Notes under the pieces: model-generated
Seen by the model: the letters and a program-made list of their open reading frames with translations, nothing else
The model's database searches: none
Told to the model about the DNA's origin: nothing
Shown: positions 8,682 through 17,446 of the stretch, piece by piece
Layout of the letters: each line of letters starts with the position of its first letter
Numbering within the stretch: position 1 is the stretch's first letter
NCBI RefSeq assembly: GCF_900215315.1
Contig: NZ_OBEB01000010.1
Span: 1 to 64,000, forward strand
DNA length: 64,000 bases
Direction: 5' to 3'
Origin: Arsukibacterium tuosuense
GTDB lineage: Bacteria > Pseudomonadota > Gammaproteobacteria > Enterobacterales > Alteromonadaceae
Position numbers and translations under genes: made by a program

Positions 8682-9503
8682 TTATTGCCAGCTAAGCGGG
8701 TTTAAGCGGTAAAACAGGCTTAATTGCTGATAAAGATCCGGATATTGCGCCTGTAACTGTGCAGGCTGCTCAAAGAACACTTCGGAAATAACGGCAAAGA
8801 ATTCGGCCGGGTTGGTTGCGCCATAGCCATCGAGTAAACCGTGCACCCCACTGGCCGTTTGCTGCTGCAGCTGGCCAAATGCTTGTTGCATAACTGCCGA
8901 CCATTGCTGATAGTCAGTGCTGCGGCTAAGCAGGGGTGCACCGGTGGCCAGGCCTTTTTCCTGATCCAGCTGGTGGGCGAATTCGTGAATAACCACATTG
9001 CGGCCGTCGTGCGGCTTTGCCGCGCCCTGCACGGCATCCTGCCAGCTTAGCACCACTTTACCCTGGCCCCAGGACTCACCGCTGAGCACCCGGCGGTGTT
9101 CATTTACCACCCCTGCCGCATCAGGGGCGGCGCCATGCACAATAAACGCAGCCGGATAAATTAAAATCTGCTGCAGCTTCGGGTAGTAATAATCAGGGCG
9201 GTTTAGCAGTAACAAGCAGGCCTGGGCCGCAATAGTGACCCGCATTTCATCAGTTACCGTAACACCGTCACAGCCAACAAAGGTTTTCTCGGCGATAAAC
9301 ACCTGAATATGCTTCTTCAGTTGCAATTGCAAATCGACAGGCAATGCCCGGAAATATGGCATTCGTTGTCGCAAAATGCTGCGCCACCGCGCCGGGAAAG
9401 GTTGGGCCGCTATCTGGCGGCGCCGGTAACGGCGCCACGGTTGCTGCCCCAGGACAGCGCCGATAATCAGGCCGCCAAGCAGTATCACAATAAGGGTTGG
9501 CAA
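8682..9503 (-). CDS. mtfA: MtfA-like zinc peptidase (M90 family)
   Basis: A TTG start at 9503 gives 273 residues, close to the roughly 265 of E. coli MtfA, with GAAGGA nine bases upstream; the open frame continues to 9605 but would run through the promoter of the divergent gene. An N-terminal membrane segment (TLIVILLGGLIIGAVLG) precedes a basic stretch. The zinc motif HEFAHQLD (HExxH) with downstream Glu residues (PAEFFAVISEVFFE) marks the metallopeptidase. In enterobacteria MtfA binds the glucose repressor Mlc and has aminopeptidase activity; whether an Mlc partner exists here is unknown. Divergently transcribed from a TerB-domain gene. Confidence 0.85.
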   Translation of the reverse strand: MPTLIVILLGGLIIGAVLGQQPWRRYRRRQIAAQPFPARWRSILRQRMPYFRALPVDLQLQLKKHIQVFIAEKTFVGCDGVTVTDEMRVTIAAQACLLLLNRPDYYYPKLQQILIYPAAFIVHGAAPDAAGVVNEHRRVLSGESWGQGKVVLSWQDAVQGAAKPHDGRNVVIHEFAHQLDQEKGLATGAPLLSRSTDYQQWSAVMQQAFGQLQQQTASGVHGLLDGYGATNPAEFFAVISEVFFEQPAQLQAQYPDLYQQLSLFYRLNPLSWQ

Positions 9504-9616
9504 TGAGGGGTATCCTTCGCTTATGCTTAAGCCACTATGGCAGAATAACGGAACTGTTTGAATGGGGCTGCGTCTTAACCAATTCAAGCGGCGCTGGCCG
9601 CCCAACCGGAGTATCT

Positions 9617-10090
9617 ATGTTTAATTTGTTTAAAAACTTACTGGAAAAATCAAATTCTGACTGGCAAGGCAGTGGCAATACTCATCAGCAATGGCGTGAT
9701 GCCGGGCTGACTGAGCAACAGTATCTGGCCGTGGTTTTAATGTTGCAGTTGTCACATGCCGACTTTAGTTCTGAACAACAGGAACATGATGTGGTAATGC
9801 AATACCTGCAAACCGAATTTGGTTTAACAGCGGCGACAGCCGAACCGGTTTTCGCTGCAGCCCTGGCCCAGGCGGGCGATGCTACCTGTTTGCATGGTTT
9901 TACCAGTAAACTCAAAGATCTGCCCTATGCAGAGCGGTTGGCATTGCTTGATCAACTATGGAAAGTTGCCTTTGCCGATGGTGAGTTGGAGCCCAATGAA
10001 GAGGCAATGTTACGTAAAATTGCCGATTTATTGTTTATCCGGCACGGCGATTACATTCAGAGTAAGTTAGCGGTGCAGCCAGCGAACTAG
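9617..10090 (+). CDS. TerB-like domain protein
   Basis: A 157-residue soluble protein. The ATG at 9617 has CGGAG six bases upstream; the open frame upstream of it has no site and overlaps mtfA. The C-terminal half resembles the all-helical TerB/TerB-like fold with the acidic signature FADGELEPNEEAMLRKIADLL (about residues 119-139), which in TerB proteins binds a divalent metal. Family members are linked to tellurite resistance and membrane stress, but the domain alone does not show that here; no other ter genes are nearby. Confidence 0.75.
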   Translation: MFNLFKNLLEKSNSDWQGSGNTHQQWRDAGLTEQQYLAVVLMLQLSHADFSSEQQEHDVVMQYLQTEFGLTAATAEPVFAAALAQAGDATCLHGFTSKLKDLPYAERLALLDQLWKVAFADGELEPNEEAMLRKIADLLFIRHGDYIQSKLAVQPAN

Positions 10091-10117
10091 GCAAAAGCGC
10101 CGCAGGATTTACCGCAA

Positions 10118-10459
10118 TTATTTTTCGTCCTTGTGGATAACCTCGCCTTCAATTACCCGGCTATCACGGTCTTGCTGCCGGTACCCGCCCTGCTGTCCGT
10201 TTTGTTGCTGCTCTGCCTGCCCGGCATGCTGGCGTGCCGCTTCAGCAAAACGGCGCATTTTTTTGCGGTAACGGTAAACCACTATCGGGATAACCAGCCA
10301 GCTAAGCAGCAACATAAATAACAATATGGCTGCTGCGACCACCAGCATAAAGCCTAACACTATCCAGGCCAGCAAGCGCTGCAAAATGTTGCCACGCTGG
10401 CGCTGGGAAAACTGTTGCTGCCAGGCTGCAGCCTGCTGACGAAACGAAGAATTAAACAT
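10118..10459 (-). CDS. Small membrane protein with one hydrophobic hairpin, function unknown
   Basis: The ATG at 10459 has a strong site (GGAG, five-base spacer) and gives 113 residues; the frame is open back to 10591 but without a site. A Gln-rich N-terminus (QQAAAWQQQFSQRQR) leads into a long hydrophobic region (about residues 30-62) able to form two membrane helices, then a basic segment (YRYRKKMRRF) and a Gln/Arg-rich cytoplasmic tail ending RVIEGEVIHKDEK. No family is recognised. It lies downstream of the ABC exporter genes on the same strand, 167 bases after the permease stop. Confidence 0.6.
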   Translation of the reverse strand: MFNSSFRQQAAAWQQQFSQRQRGNILQRLLAWIVLGFMLVVAAAILLFMLLLSWLVIPIVVYRYRKKMRRFAEAARQHAGQAEQQQNGQQGGYRQQDRDSRVIEGEVIHKDEK

Positions 10460-10626
10460 AACCACTCCAAAAAAACCGGCACCATAATAAAGCATATCGC
10501 CCGGGCTGTCGCCCGCAGTACCAACAAATAGCAGCCGGGCAGCTTTCTGCTCAGCTGCGCCTTTAGGCACAGGCCAGGCTATTTGGTTCAATACCTGCTG
10601 CTTGGCGTTGCCAGTGTCAGTACCGG

Positions 10627-11823
10627 TTACTCTGATTTGTTACTAAGCGCCCAGCCAACAATCTGGCCCCAGCCCGGTTCCTTGCCATACATTTGCATAC
10701 CTCGCAGAAATATCCGGCCGGCGAGGCGGCGCATCCACCATAAGGCTGCCACTAATAACAATAACGACAACGCAGGCTGCCACCAGGGTAACTCAACCAT
10801 GGCCATTTTAACCGGCATAGCAGCAAATGAGGTTAATGGCAGCCAGCTTAAAATGGTCATGGCGGTACCGGTTGGGCTGTCAATCACCAGATAGGTAAAC
10901 AGCATTGGCAGCCAGGTAATCATCATTACCGCGCCCTTGCCACTGGTATTAGGGTCGTCAATTGACGCAGCGATAGCTCCCATAAAACAGGCGCTGAGCA
11001 ATACGCCCAGTAATGCGAACGGCACCAGCCAGGCCAGCACGCCCCAGTTTACCCAGCTGAGGTTTACTCCGTTATCCCGCACCACCACACTGACGACAAT
11101 AAACACCAGCAGCATCACCAGCGCTGAAGTCACCATCGCTTTCATCGCACTTAAACTGTGGCCCAGCACCTTGCCGTCCATCCACTGTTGTGGCGTAACG
11201 ATGGCATAAAGTTGCTCCGTAACCCGCTGCTGCTTTTCGCCGGTAATACTGAGCAGCACCTGCCCAAACGCCGTACTAAGGCCAATAAACAGTAAAATCA
11301 GCACCCCCAGCGCAATCATTTTCTCCGGGGTGTCTTTGCCCTTAAAGTCTTCGTCCAGATAAACATATTCAAGCGCCAGTGGCTGTTGCAGGCGGGTAAG
11401 CTGGGCCGGTGTTAACTGTAGCTCGGTCGCGTATTGCTGGCGAAAATAGTTATTAAGTTCGGTCTCCAGTTGCTGTTGCCACTTTTTTGCGGCCAGAGTA
11501 TGCAGCACTACGCCAGGCTCAGCAGCCGTTGCCGGGCTGACCGTGACCACCCCGTGCCAGCTTTCGCTATCTTTTAACTGCGCCAGTTGCTCATCCAGCG
11601 CGATGGTCGGCCGTTGAAACTGAAACTGCTCCGTATTACTGATACTGAACTGTGCCGGCACCGCTATCCGGTATACCTTGCGGCTTTCATCGGTAAAGTA
11701 GCTCCACAGGGCGACGGCTGCCATCACAGCCATCATTAATAAATACGAGATAAGCTGTTGCTTCCATTTAAAGAACCGTAAAAATTCCCATTTCGCCACG
11801 ATCATGCTTTGTCGTGAAATCAT
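10627..11823 (-). CDS. ABC-2 type transporter permease (NatB-like)
   Basis: A 398-residue membrane protein with one N-terminal helix (about residues 23-42), a large extracytoplasmic loop (about 45-165), and a C-terminal block of five to six helices from about residue 170. That layout is typical of ABC-2 permeases of the NatB/YhaP type. It overlaps the ATPase gene by 4 bases (ATGA), so the two are translationally coupled into one exporter. In Bacillus NatAB exports sodium; other members export drugs or peptides, so the substrate is open. Confidence 0.85.
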   Translation of the reverse strand: MISRQSMIVAKWEFLRFFKWKQQLISYLLMMAVMAAVALWSYFTDESRKVYRIAVPAQFSISNTEQFQFQRPTIALDEQLAQLKDSESWHGVVTVSPATAAEPGVVLHTLAAKKWQQQLETELNNYFRQQYATELQLTPAQLTRLQQPLALEYVYLDEDFKGKDTPEKMIALGVLILLFIGLSTAFGQVLLSITGEKQQRVTEQLYAIVTPQQWMDGKVLGHSLSAMKAMVTSALVMLLVFIVVSVVVRDNGVNLSWVNWGVLAWLVPFALLGVLLSACFMGAIAASIDDPNTSGKGAVMMITWLPMLFTYLVIDSPTGTAMTILSWLPLTSFAAMPVKMAMVELPWWQPALSLLLLVAALWWMRRLAGRIFLRGMQMYGKEPGWGQIVGWALSNKSE

Positions 11824-12749
11824 GCCTGCTCCCTCCGCTGGTGCTCTGCCATTGCCGTTAAATATAACTGATGCAAATCAGCGCTTTGCATTTCTACCTG
11901 AGTCAGCTCCAGCTCATTAACCAGTCGTTTTAACGTGGCAGAAACACTTTGCCCGGCACTCAGGCGCAGCACAAAGCGGTTGGCGGTTAGAAGTTCGATA
12001 TCAAGCTCTGGCAGCCACTGTTGTAATTGCTCAGCAGTTACCGGCCCGGCGCAACTGATATGGATCTGGCGTTGCGGCCCGGCCTGCTGCTGGATATCAG
12101 CCAGCGTACCACTGAGGATCGCTTTACCCTGCGCCATCAGCAGCATATGATCAGCTAACTTCTCAACCATTGCCATTTGATGGGCACTTAGAATAACTGT
12201 CATGCCGCGGGCTTTTAACGCTTTAAGAAAGGTGACCACTTTTTCCTGATTTATGGGGTCGAGGCCGGAGAAAGGCTCATCCAGAATAACCAGCGCCGGC
12301 TGATGCAGCACAGCAGCTATCAGCTGGACTTTTTGCTGGTTTCCCTTCGATAACTGCTTTAAATCTTCCAGGCGACGGTCGGTCAGCTCAAATACGTCCA
12401 GCCAGTGCGCCATTTCCTTTAACGCTTGTTGTTTGCTAAGACCATGCAACTGCGCCAGATACAGCAGGTTTTTCTCGATACTCTTGTCCGGATACAAGCC
12501 ACGGTCTTCCGGCAAATACCCCAGCAATCGCCTTGGTACATGGTCGTAATGCTGGTCCTGATGGCTTACCAGAATGCTGCCGCTGTCAGGCCGGGTCATG
12601 CCCACCAGCATCCTGATAATGGAGGATTTACCTGCGCCATTAGGCCCGAGCAAGGCAAAAATATTCCCTGAATTTATCTGAAAGCTTACCTGGCGCACCG
12701 CGGCAACCGGGCCGTAATCCTTACTGATCGCGGTCACAATTAACTGCAT
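11820..12749 (-). CDS. ABC transporter ATP-binding subunit (NatA-like)
   Basis: A 309-residue ATPase: Walker A GPNGAGKSS (about residues 35-43), signature LSKGNQQK, Walker B ALVILDEPFSG, and switch His in ILSAHQ. A C-terminal extension of about 90 residues follows the nucleotide-binding domain, as in NatA/CcmA-type exporters. It is the first gene of the pair with the permease; the upstream region to 12958 is a shared divergent promoter zone with the cupredoxin operon. Confidence 0.9.
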   Translation of the reverse strand: MQLIVTAISKDYGPVAAVRQVSFQINSGNIFALLGPNGAGKSSIIRMLVGMTRPDSGSILVSHQDQHYDHVPRRLLGYLPEDRGLYPDKSIEKNLLYLAQLHGLSKQQALKEMAHWLDVFELTDRRLEDLKQLSKGNQQKVQLIAAVLHQPALVILDEPFSGLDPINQEKVVTFLKALKARGMTVILSAHQMAMVEKLADHMLLMAQGKAILSGTLADIQQQAGPQRQIHISCAGPVTAEQLQQWLPELDIELLTANRFVLRLSAGQSVSATLKRLVNELELTQVEMQSADLHQLYLTAMAEHQRREQA

Positions 12750-12958
12750 ACTTCGCTCGCTATTATATTTATGGTCATACAGCTAAATTAGCATTGTTGC
12801 GCAGCGCCAGCTAACAACAAATTGTTAGTAAATATGTAAGAGGTTGTTGAAGTTTTATCACCAGCTCAAACTATATCCGCCGCCAGCGCAGAATCTATTT
12901 GTCGCTAAGCCCAGACCTTGCTATGGTTATTTACATCCCCGGAAAAGTTGCAGGTATT

Positions 12959-13600
12959 ATGAAGTTAGCTTTAATCGCCAGCGGACTCGTTGTAGCTTTA
13001 ATTTCGTACGCCAGCCAGCTTAGCGCTGCCAGTTTAACTATCAATCTCACCAACCAGCAGCAGCAACCGCTGGCTGATGCTGTGGTGGAGTTACGGTCGT
13101 TAAGTAATCCCGAGCTTAAGCAACAACGCATTCAGGTCGCTCAGCAAGCATTGACCTTTGTACCTTTTGTCAGCGCCATCCCCGCTGGCAGCGTAGTGGA
13201 GTTTCCCAATCTCGATAAAACCCGCCATCATGTCTACTCTTTCTCACCGGCTAAACAGTTTGAAATTCAATTGTACGCTGACAAACCTGAAGCGCCGATC
13301 ACCTTCGATACCCCGGGTATTGTTGCCCTTGGCTGCAATATCCATGATTACATGCAGGCCTACATTTATGTCAGCGAAAGTAACCTGGTTGCGGTAAGTG
13401 ACGGGGCTGGCCAGCTGAACTGGCCTGATATCGCGCCCGGCGGGTATCAGCTTTATATCTGGCACCCCTGGCAGCTGGCTGACCGCCAACCGACGGCTTT
13501 AGATGTGGTGATGCCAGTGCAAACGGCGGCGTATACCCTTGCGGTGGATCTATCGCAGCAAAAACCACAGGCGCCGCAACGTGGTTTCGGCAGCAGGTAA
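12959..13600 (+). CDS. Periplasmic cupredoxin-like protein
   Basis: The ATG at 12959 has AGG just upstream and opens a signal peptide (MKLALIASGLVV... cleaved near SAAS, residue 24), giving 213 residues; the longer frame starting at 12899 adds a non-signal extension. The mature protein has a plastocyanin/amicyanin-like core: VEFPNLDKTRHHVYSF supplies His (H90 or H91), and GCNIHDYM supplies Cys126, His129 and Met132 in the C-x2-H-x2-M spacing of amicyanin, a type 1 copper site. This group is often labelled methylamine utilization protein, but no mau genes are present. It leads a four-gene operon ending in a truncated hemoglobin, so a role in copper or redox sensing feeding c-di-GMP turnover is plausible. 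Confidence 0.8.
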   Translation: MKLALIASGLVVALISYASQLSAASLTINLTNQQQQPLADAVVELRSLSNPELKQQRIQVAQQALTFVPFVSAIPAGSVVEFPNLDKTRHHVYSFSPAKQFEIQLYADKPEAPITFDTPGIVALGCNIHDYMQAYIYVSESNLVAVSDGAGQLNWPDIAPGGYQLYIWHPWQLADRQPTALDVVMPVQTAAYTLAVDLSQQKPQAPQRGFGSR

Positions 13601-13607
13601 CCACTGA

Positions 13608-15923
13608 ATGTTTAATTCGCTGCGTAGTAAATGGATTAGCTTACTGGTTGTGTTACTCAGCCTGCTGATGCTGCTTACCGGCTACGCGACGTTAAAATCA
13701 ATGCGGGCCAATTCGTTGCAACAAGCTGAACTGTCTCTGGACGTTGCCAGCAAGGTGTTTCAGCAGGCACTGGATAGCCGGGCTGCCCAGCTAACTAACA
13801 GCGTCAGCCTGCTGGCAGCCGACTTTGGCTTTCGCCAGGCTATTGCCACTGCAGAACAAGCTACGATTGAATCCGTGCTGCAAAACCATGGTAGCCGGAT
13901 CAATGCGCAGCTGGCCTTATTATTAAACCCACAGGGTGAATTGCTGGCCAGCAGTGAGTCGATAGATACCAGCGACATCCGCCAGCTGTTGCCCGCTACG
14001 CTGGGGTCCGATGCTGCGACTGATATTTTGCTGATTGATGGCAAGGCCTATCAGCTGGTATTGGTGCCGGTCAGGGCACCGGTGATTATTGCCTGGGTGG
14101 GCATGGGGTTTTTAGTCGATGTGCCGCTGGCTGAACAGATTAAAGGGATTACCGGGCTTGATATCAGCTTTACCCAACTGGATAACCGCGCTAACCAGCA
14201 GCTGACCACTACCCTGCCAGCTGAAACACAAAGCCAGTTAATTAGTAAACTTGACGATATTATGCGCTATCCCGATGCAACCCATTTTGCTGCTGATTTC
14301 AGCTTTATTACCCGTGGTAAAGTGCTTGATAGCGAACAGCGGCTTTGGGCGTTACTGCATATGCCGGATGATCGCTGGCTCAGCAGTTACCAGCAACTGC
14401 GCCGGCAACTGGTCGAAATTTTTGCTTTTGGTCTGGTGTTGGCGCTGATTGCCGCCTTCTTGTTTGCCCGCAGTATCAGCAGGCCGTTAAGTCAGCTCAG
14501 TCATTTTGCCAGAGATATAGGCCAGGGTAATGCGGCCGTGCCCCCGACTATCAGTCAGGATGAAATTGGAGTACTGACCAGCACGCTGGTCAATATGCAA
14601 CATAGTATTGCAGCGCGCGAGCAGCAACTGCGCCAGCAGGCCGAACATGACACCCTGACGGGCCTGTTAAACCGCCATGCAGTAGAGCAACGGCTACCCG
14701 CTATTTTAAAAACGCAACGCGGTACCTTATTACAGCTTAATATTATTCAGTTTAAACACATCAACGATACCCTTGGCCTGGCCAATGGCGACACCTTGTT
14801 GCAACTGTTAGCCCAGCGCTTGGGACATCATCAGCCGGCCGCAGCATTTTGCGCCCGCTTAAACGGTGATGAATTTCTGATGTTGTTTAACGAAAACCTG
14901 ACCGAACAACAGTTGGTTGACCTCTACAACAGCCTGCAACCCGCTTATAACATTCAGAACTCATTGATAAATTTAAAAATTGCCATTGGTATTTATCCAT
15001 TTGAACCCGGCCAGGTTTCAGCCAGTGACGCGTTGCGCCGGGTAGATTTAGCGCAGGAAAATGCCAGCCAGGCCGGCGGCGGGATTGCCTTTTATCAGAG
15101 CGGCCAGGATGAAACCCATCAGCGTGAGCTGACAATAATCCGTGATTTACCTGAGGCTCTGAACAGCGGTCAGTTGTACGTGGTGTACCAACCCAAAGTT
15201 GAGCTGGCATCAGAACAATGCCACAGCGCAGAAGCCCTGATCCGCTGGCAACACCCGCAACTGGGATTTATTTCGCCGGTAGAGTTTATTGCCACAGCCG
15301 AGCACTCGGGCAACATCAGCCTGATCACCCAGTGGATGCTGAAAACAGTAGTGAAGCAACTTGCCGCCTGGCAAGCAGACTACCCGACGTTACGGATAGC
15401 CGTTAATTTATCGGCGGCCGATTTACTTGACCAGAATTTGCCGCAACAAATCAGCACTTTACTGCAGCAGTATCAGGTTCCCGCTACCGCCCTGGCGCTG
15501 GAAGTTACCGAGAGTGCAGTTATGCAGGACACCAGCAAAGTGATTGCTAATTTGAATACCTTAAAAGCGATGGCAATTAATCTGGCAATAGACGATTTTG
15601 GAACCGGTCAGTCTTCGCTGGCGTATTTAAAACAACTGCCGGTTAATGAAATTAAAATTGACCGGGCCTTTGTCAAAGACATTGAAACCAACAGTAATGA
15701 TGCACTTATTGTTAATGCAACCGTCAAACTGGCGCATGGCCTTGGCTTTAAAGTGACGGCAGAAGGCCTGGAGAACCTGGCTGGTTTAAGCTATTTGAAA
15801 GAGTCGGGCTGTGACACTGTGCAGGGTTATTTTTTCAGTAAACCCCTGGCAACAGCTGAATTCAGCCAGTGGCTCACTAACTTTGCCGCCACAGCAAAAC
15901 AGACAGCGGAGCTTTCTGAATGA
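13608..15923 (+). CDS. Membrane c-di-GMP enzyme: sensor, HAMP, degenerate GGDEF, intact EAL
   Basis: A 771-residue protein: membrane helix at about residues 10-29, periplasmic sensor (about 30-270), second helix (about 272-290), HAMP (about 290-345), GGDEF domain (about 345-500) and EAL domain (about 515-760). The diguanylate cyclase motif reads LNGDEF (418-423), so the first Gly is lost and cyclase activity is doubtful. The phosphodiesterase residues look complete: EALIRW (542-547), AVNLSAADL, EVTES, DDFGTG (662-667) and AEGLEN. It most likely hydrolyses c-di-GMP in response to a periplasmic signal. It starts 7 bases after the cupredoxin stop and overlaps the next gene by 4 bases. Confidence 0.9.
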   Translation: MFNSLRSKWISLLVVLLSLLMLLTGYATLKSMRANSLQQAELSLDVASKVFQQALDSRAAQLTNSVSLLAADFGFRQAIATAEQATIESVLQNHGSRINAQLALLLNPQGELLASSESIDTSDIRQLLPATLGSDAATDILLIDGKAYQLVLVPVRAPVIIAWVGMGFLVDVPLAEQIKGITGLDISFTQLDNRANQQLTTTLPAETQSQLISKLDDIMRYPDATHFAADFSFITRGKVLDSEQRLWALLHMPDDRWLSSYQQLRRQLVEIFAFGLVLALIAAFLFARSISRPLSQLSHFARDIGQGNAAVPPTISQDEIGVLTSTLVNMQHSIAAREQQLRQQAEHDTLTGLLNRHAVEQRLPAILKTQRGTLLQLNIIQFKHINDTLGLANGDTLLQLLAQRLGHHQPAAAFCARLNGDEFLMLFNENLTEQQLVDLYNSLQPAYNIQNSLINLKIAIGIYPFEPGQVSASDALRRVDLAQENASQAGGGIAFYQSGQDETHQRELTIIRDLPEALNSGQLYVVYQPKVELASEQCHSAEALIRWQHPQLGFISPVEFIATAEHSGNISLITQWMLKTVVKQLAAWQADYPTLRIAVNLSAADLLDQNLPQQISTLLQQYQVPATALALEVTESAVMQDTSKVIANLNTLKAMAINLAIDDFGTGQSSLAYLKQLPVNEIKIDRAFVKDIETNSNDALIVNATVKLAHGLGFKVTAEGLENLAGLSYLKESGCDTVQGYFFSKPLATAEFSQWLTNFAATAKQTAELSE

Positions 15924-16750
15924 CATTACGGATGCTGCTTATCAGCCTTTTATGGTTGCCGGCAATCGCCTCTGCCGGCAGTAAAATTATTGCCACCGGC
16001 GGCGTAACCACAATTGAAGGTAATGCCGGTGGCGGAATTGTGCCCTGGGCAGTAATTAACGGTTATGCCAGCAGCGATGAGTGGGCCCTGACCACATTCG
16101 CCGGCCGGGTAGGCGTTAACGATTTTAGCCTGAACAGTGGTGGTGTCGCGCTGAGTCTCGATAATAAATGGGAGCTGTCCTATGCCCGCCAGCGTTTCGC
16201 GCTCGAGTCGATTGGCGGCAGCTTATCGCAGGATATTTTTTCTGTGAAGTATCATCTGGCCGGTGAACTGCTTTACACCGCGATGCCGCAAATAAGTGTT
16301 GGTGTCCAGCACAAACGTAACGCAGACTTTGCGTTACCACAAGCAGTAGGCGCGAAAAGTGCTAATGGCACTGATTTCTATCTGGCTGCCAGCAAGGTCC
16401 TGTTTAATCAGGTAGCAGGCCGTAACCTGCTGCTTAACGGCACGGTACGGGCCACCAAGGCAAACCAGACCGGCTTGCTGGGCTTTGGCAGTAGCAGTGA
16501 TAACAACTATCAGCTCCTGTTTGAAGGCTCTGCCGCTGTGCTATTGAATTACAACCTGGCGCTTGGTATTGAATTCAAACAAAAACCGGATAACCTGGCC
16601 TTTGCTGCTGAACAACACTGGCGCGATGTGTTTGTCGCCTGGTTTATAAATAAAAATGTCAGTTTAACCGGCGCTTACGTTGACCTTGGCAATATCGCTG
16701 GTCAGCGGTCGCAAACCGGTTACTATCTGGCGCTGGAGGCAACGTGGTAA
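15920..16750 (+). CDS. DUF3034 family outer-membrane beta-barrel protein
   Basis: A 276-residue protein with a signal peptide (cleavage near AIASAGS, residue 19) followed by alternating hydrophobic/polar strands with aromatic ends and a terminal LALEATW, the aromatic C-terminus expected of outer-membrane barrels. The GGVTTIEGNAGGGIVPWAVI start and overall length match the DUF3034 family as I recall it. Its ATG overlaps the previous stop (ATGA), and its own stop overlaps the hemoglobin gene by 7 bases, so all four genes are made together. The function of the family is unknown. Confidence 0.75.
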   Translation: MTLRMLLISLLWLPAIASAGSKIIATGGVTTIEGNAGGGIVPWAVINGYASSDEWALTTFAGRVGVNDFSLNSGGVALSLDNKWELSYARQRFALESIGGSLSQDIFSVKYHLAGELLYTAMPQISVGVQHKRNADFALPQAVGAKSANGTDFYLAASKVLFNQVAGRNLLLNGTVRATKANQTGLLGFGSSSDNNYQLLFEGSAAVLLNYNLALGIEFKQKPDNLAFAAEQHWRDVFVAWFINKNVSLTGAYVDLGNIAGQRSQTGYYLALEATW

Positions 16751-17166
16751 AACACAGCGGGTTAGTTATTGCTTGTCTGCTCATGCTGCTCGGCTGCAGC
16801 AATCCGGCTCAGACTTCGCTATACCAGCGCCTGGGGGCCGAACAGGGCATTAATGCTATTGTCGATGGCTTACTTTATCAAATTGAACATGACGAACGGA
16901 TTGTCCATCATTTTGCCGACAGTGATATTGGCCGTTTCCGGGCCATGCTGGCTGAACAGCTGTGCGATTTGACCGGAGGTCCCTGCCAGTATAGCGGCAG
17001 TACCATGCAGGAAAGCCATACCGGTTTCAATATCACCCTGGCTGATTATGATGCCCTGGTTGAAGGATTAATAAAGGTTATGCAACGCCAGCAAATCAGC
17101 CTTGCCGATCAAAACGCGTTACTGGCACTGTTAGCACCGATGTATAAAGATATCAGTTACCGCTGA
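16744..17166 (+). CDS. Group 1 truncated hemoglobin with a lipoprotein signal
   Basis: A GTG start gives 140 residues. Residues 1-18 form a lipoprotein signal with lipobox LLGC (Cys18), followed by a truncated-globin body: YQRLGAEQGINAIVDGL, HHFADSDIGRFRAMLAEQLC, and MQESHTGFNI with the predicted proximal heme ligand His92. Truncated hemoglobins of group 1 bind O2 or NO and are normally cytoplasmic; the signal implies a membrane-anchored periplasmic form. Its position in an operon with a cupredoxin and a c-di-GMP phosphodiesterase suggests an O2/NO or redox role. The 3' end overlaps the convergent DUF2798 gene by 14 bases. Confidence 0.85.
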   Translation: MVKHSGLVIACLLMLLGCSNPAQTSLYQRLGAEQGINAIVDGLLYQIEHDERIVHHFADSDIGRFRAMLAEQLCDLTGGPCQYSGSTMQESHTGFNITLADYDALVEGLIKVMQRQQISLADQNALLALLAPMYKDISYR

Positions 17167-17395
17167 ACCCGGGAGCTTTTATTAGCCGCGCTGTAAGGCG
17201 CCGGCTCAACGGAGCAAAGACAAACACCAATGGAAACGCGCAGGCATGGGCATACAAATAGGCATTTAACCAGGCGACGACGAAGCCACTGAACCAGCCC
17301 AGGTTAATGAACGTCAGAATACCTGACATCAGAAATGCCATAAACCCCGACATAATAAATGCAAAAATAACAGCTTGAAATTTGGCTGGGAACAT
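17153..17395 (-). CDS. DUF2798 family small membrane protein
   Basis: The ATG at 17395 has a strong GGAGGT site five bases upstream and gives 80 residues; the longer frame to 17419 lacks one. Two membrane helices (about residues 6-30 and 40-66) separated by a short loop (INLGWFSGFVVAWLNAY) and ending PLSRRLTARLI match the DUF2798 pattern. Function unknown. It overlaps the 3' end of the truncated hemoglobin gene on the opposite strand. Confidence 0.75.
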   Translation of the reverse strand: MFPAKFQAVIFAFIMSGFMAFLMSGILTFINLGWFSGFVVAWLNAYLYAHACAFPLVFVFAPLSRRLTARLIKAPGFSGN

Positions 17396-17446
17396 AACAC
17401 CTCCACATTGCAGGTGCATATCATAACCAAATGAAATGAGGATTGC

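Noticed and set aside
10460-10591. Longer start for the small membrane protein at 10118
   Set aside because: The extra 44 residues have no ribosome site, while the ATG at 10459 has a strong one.
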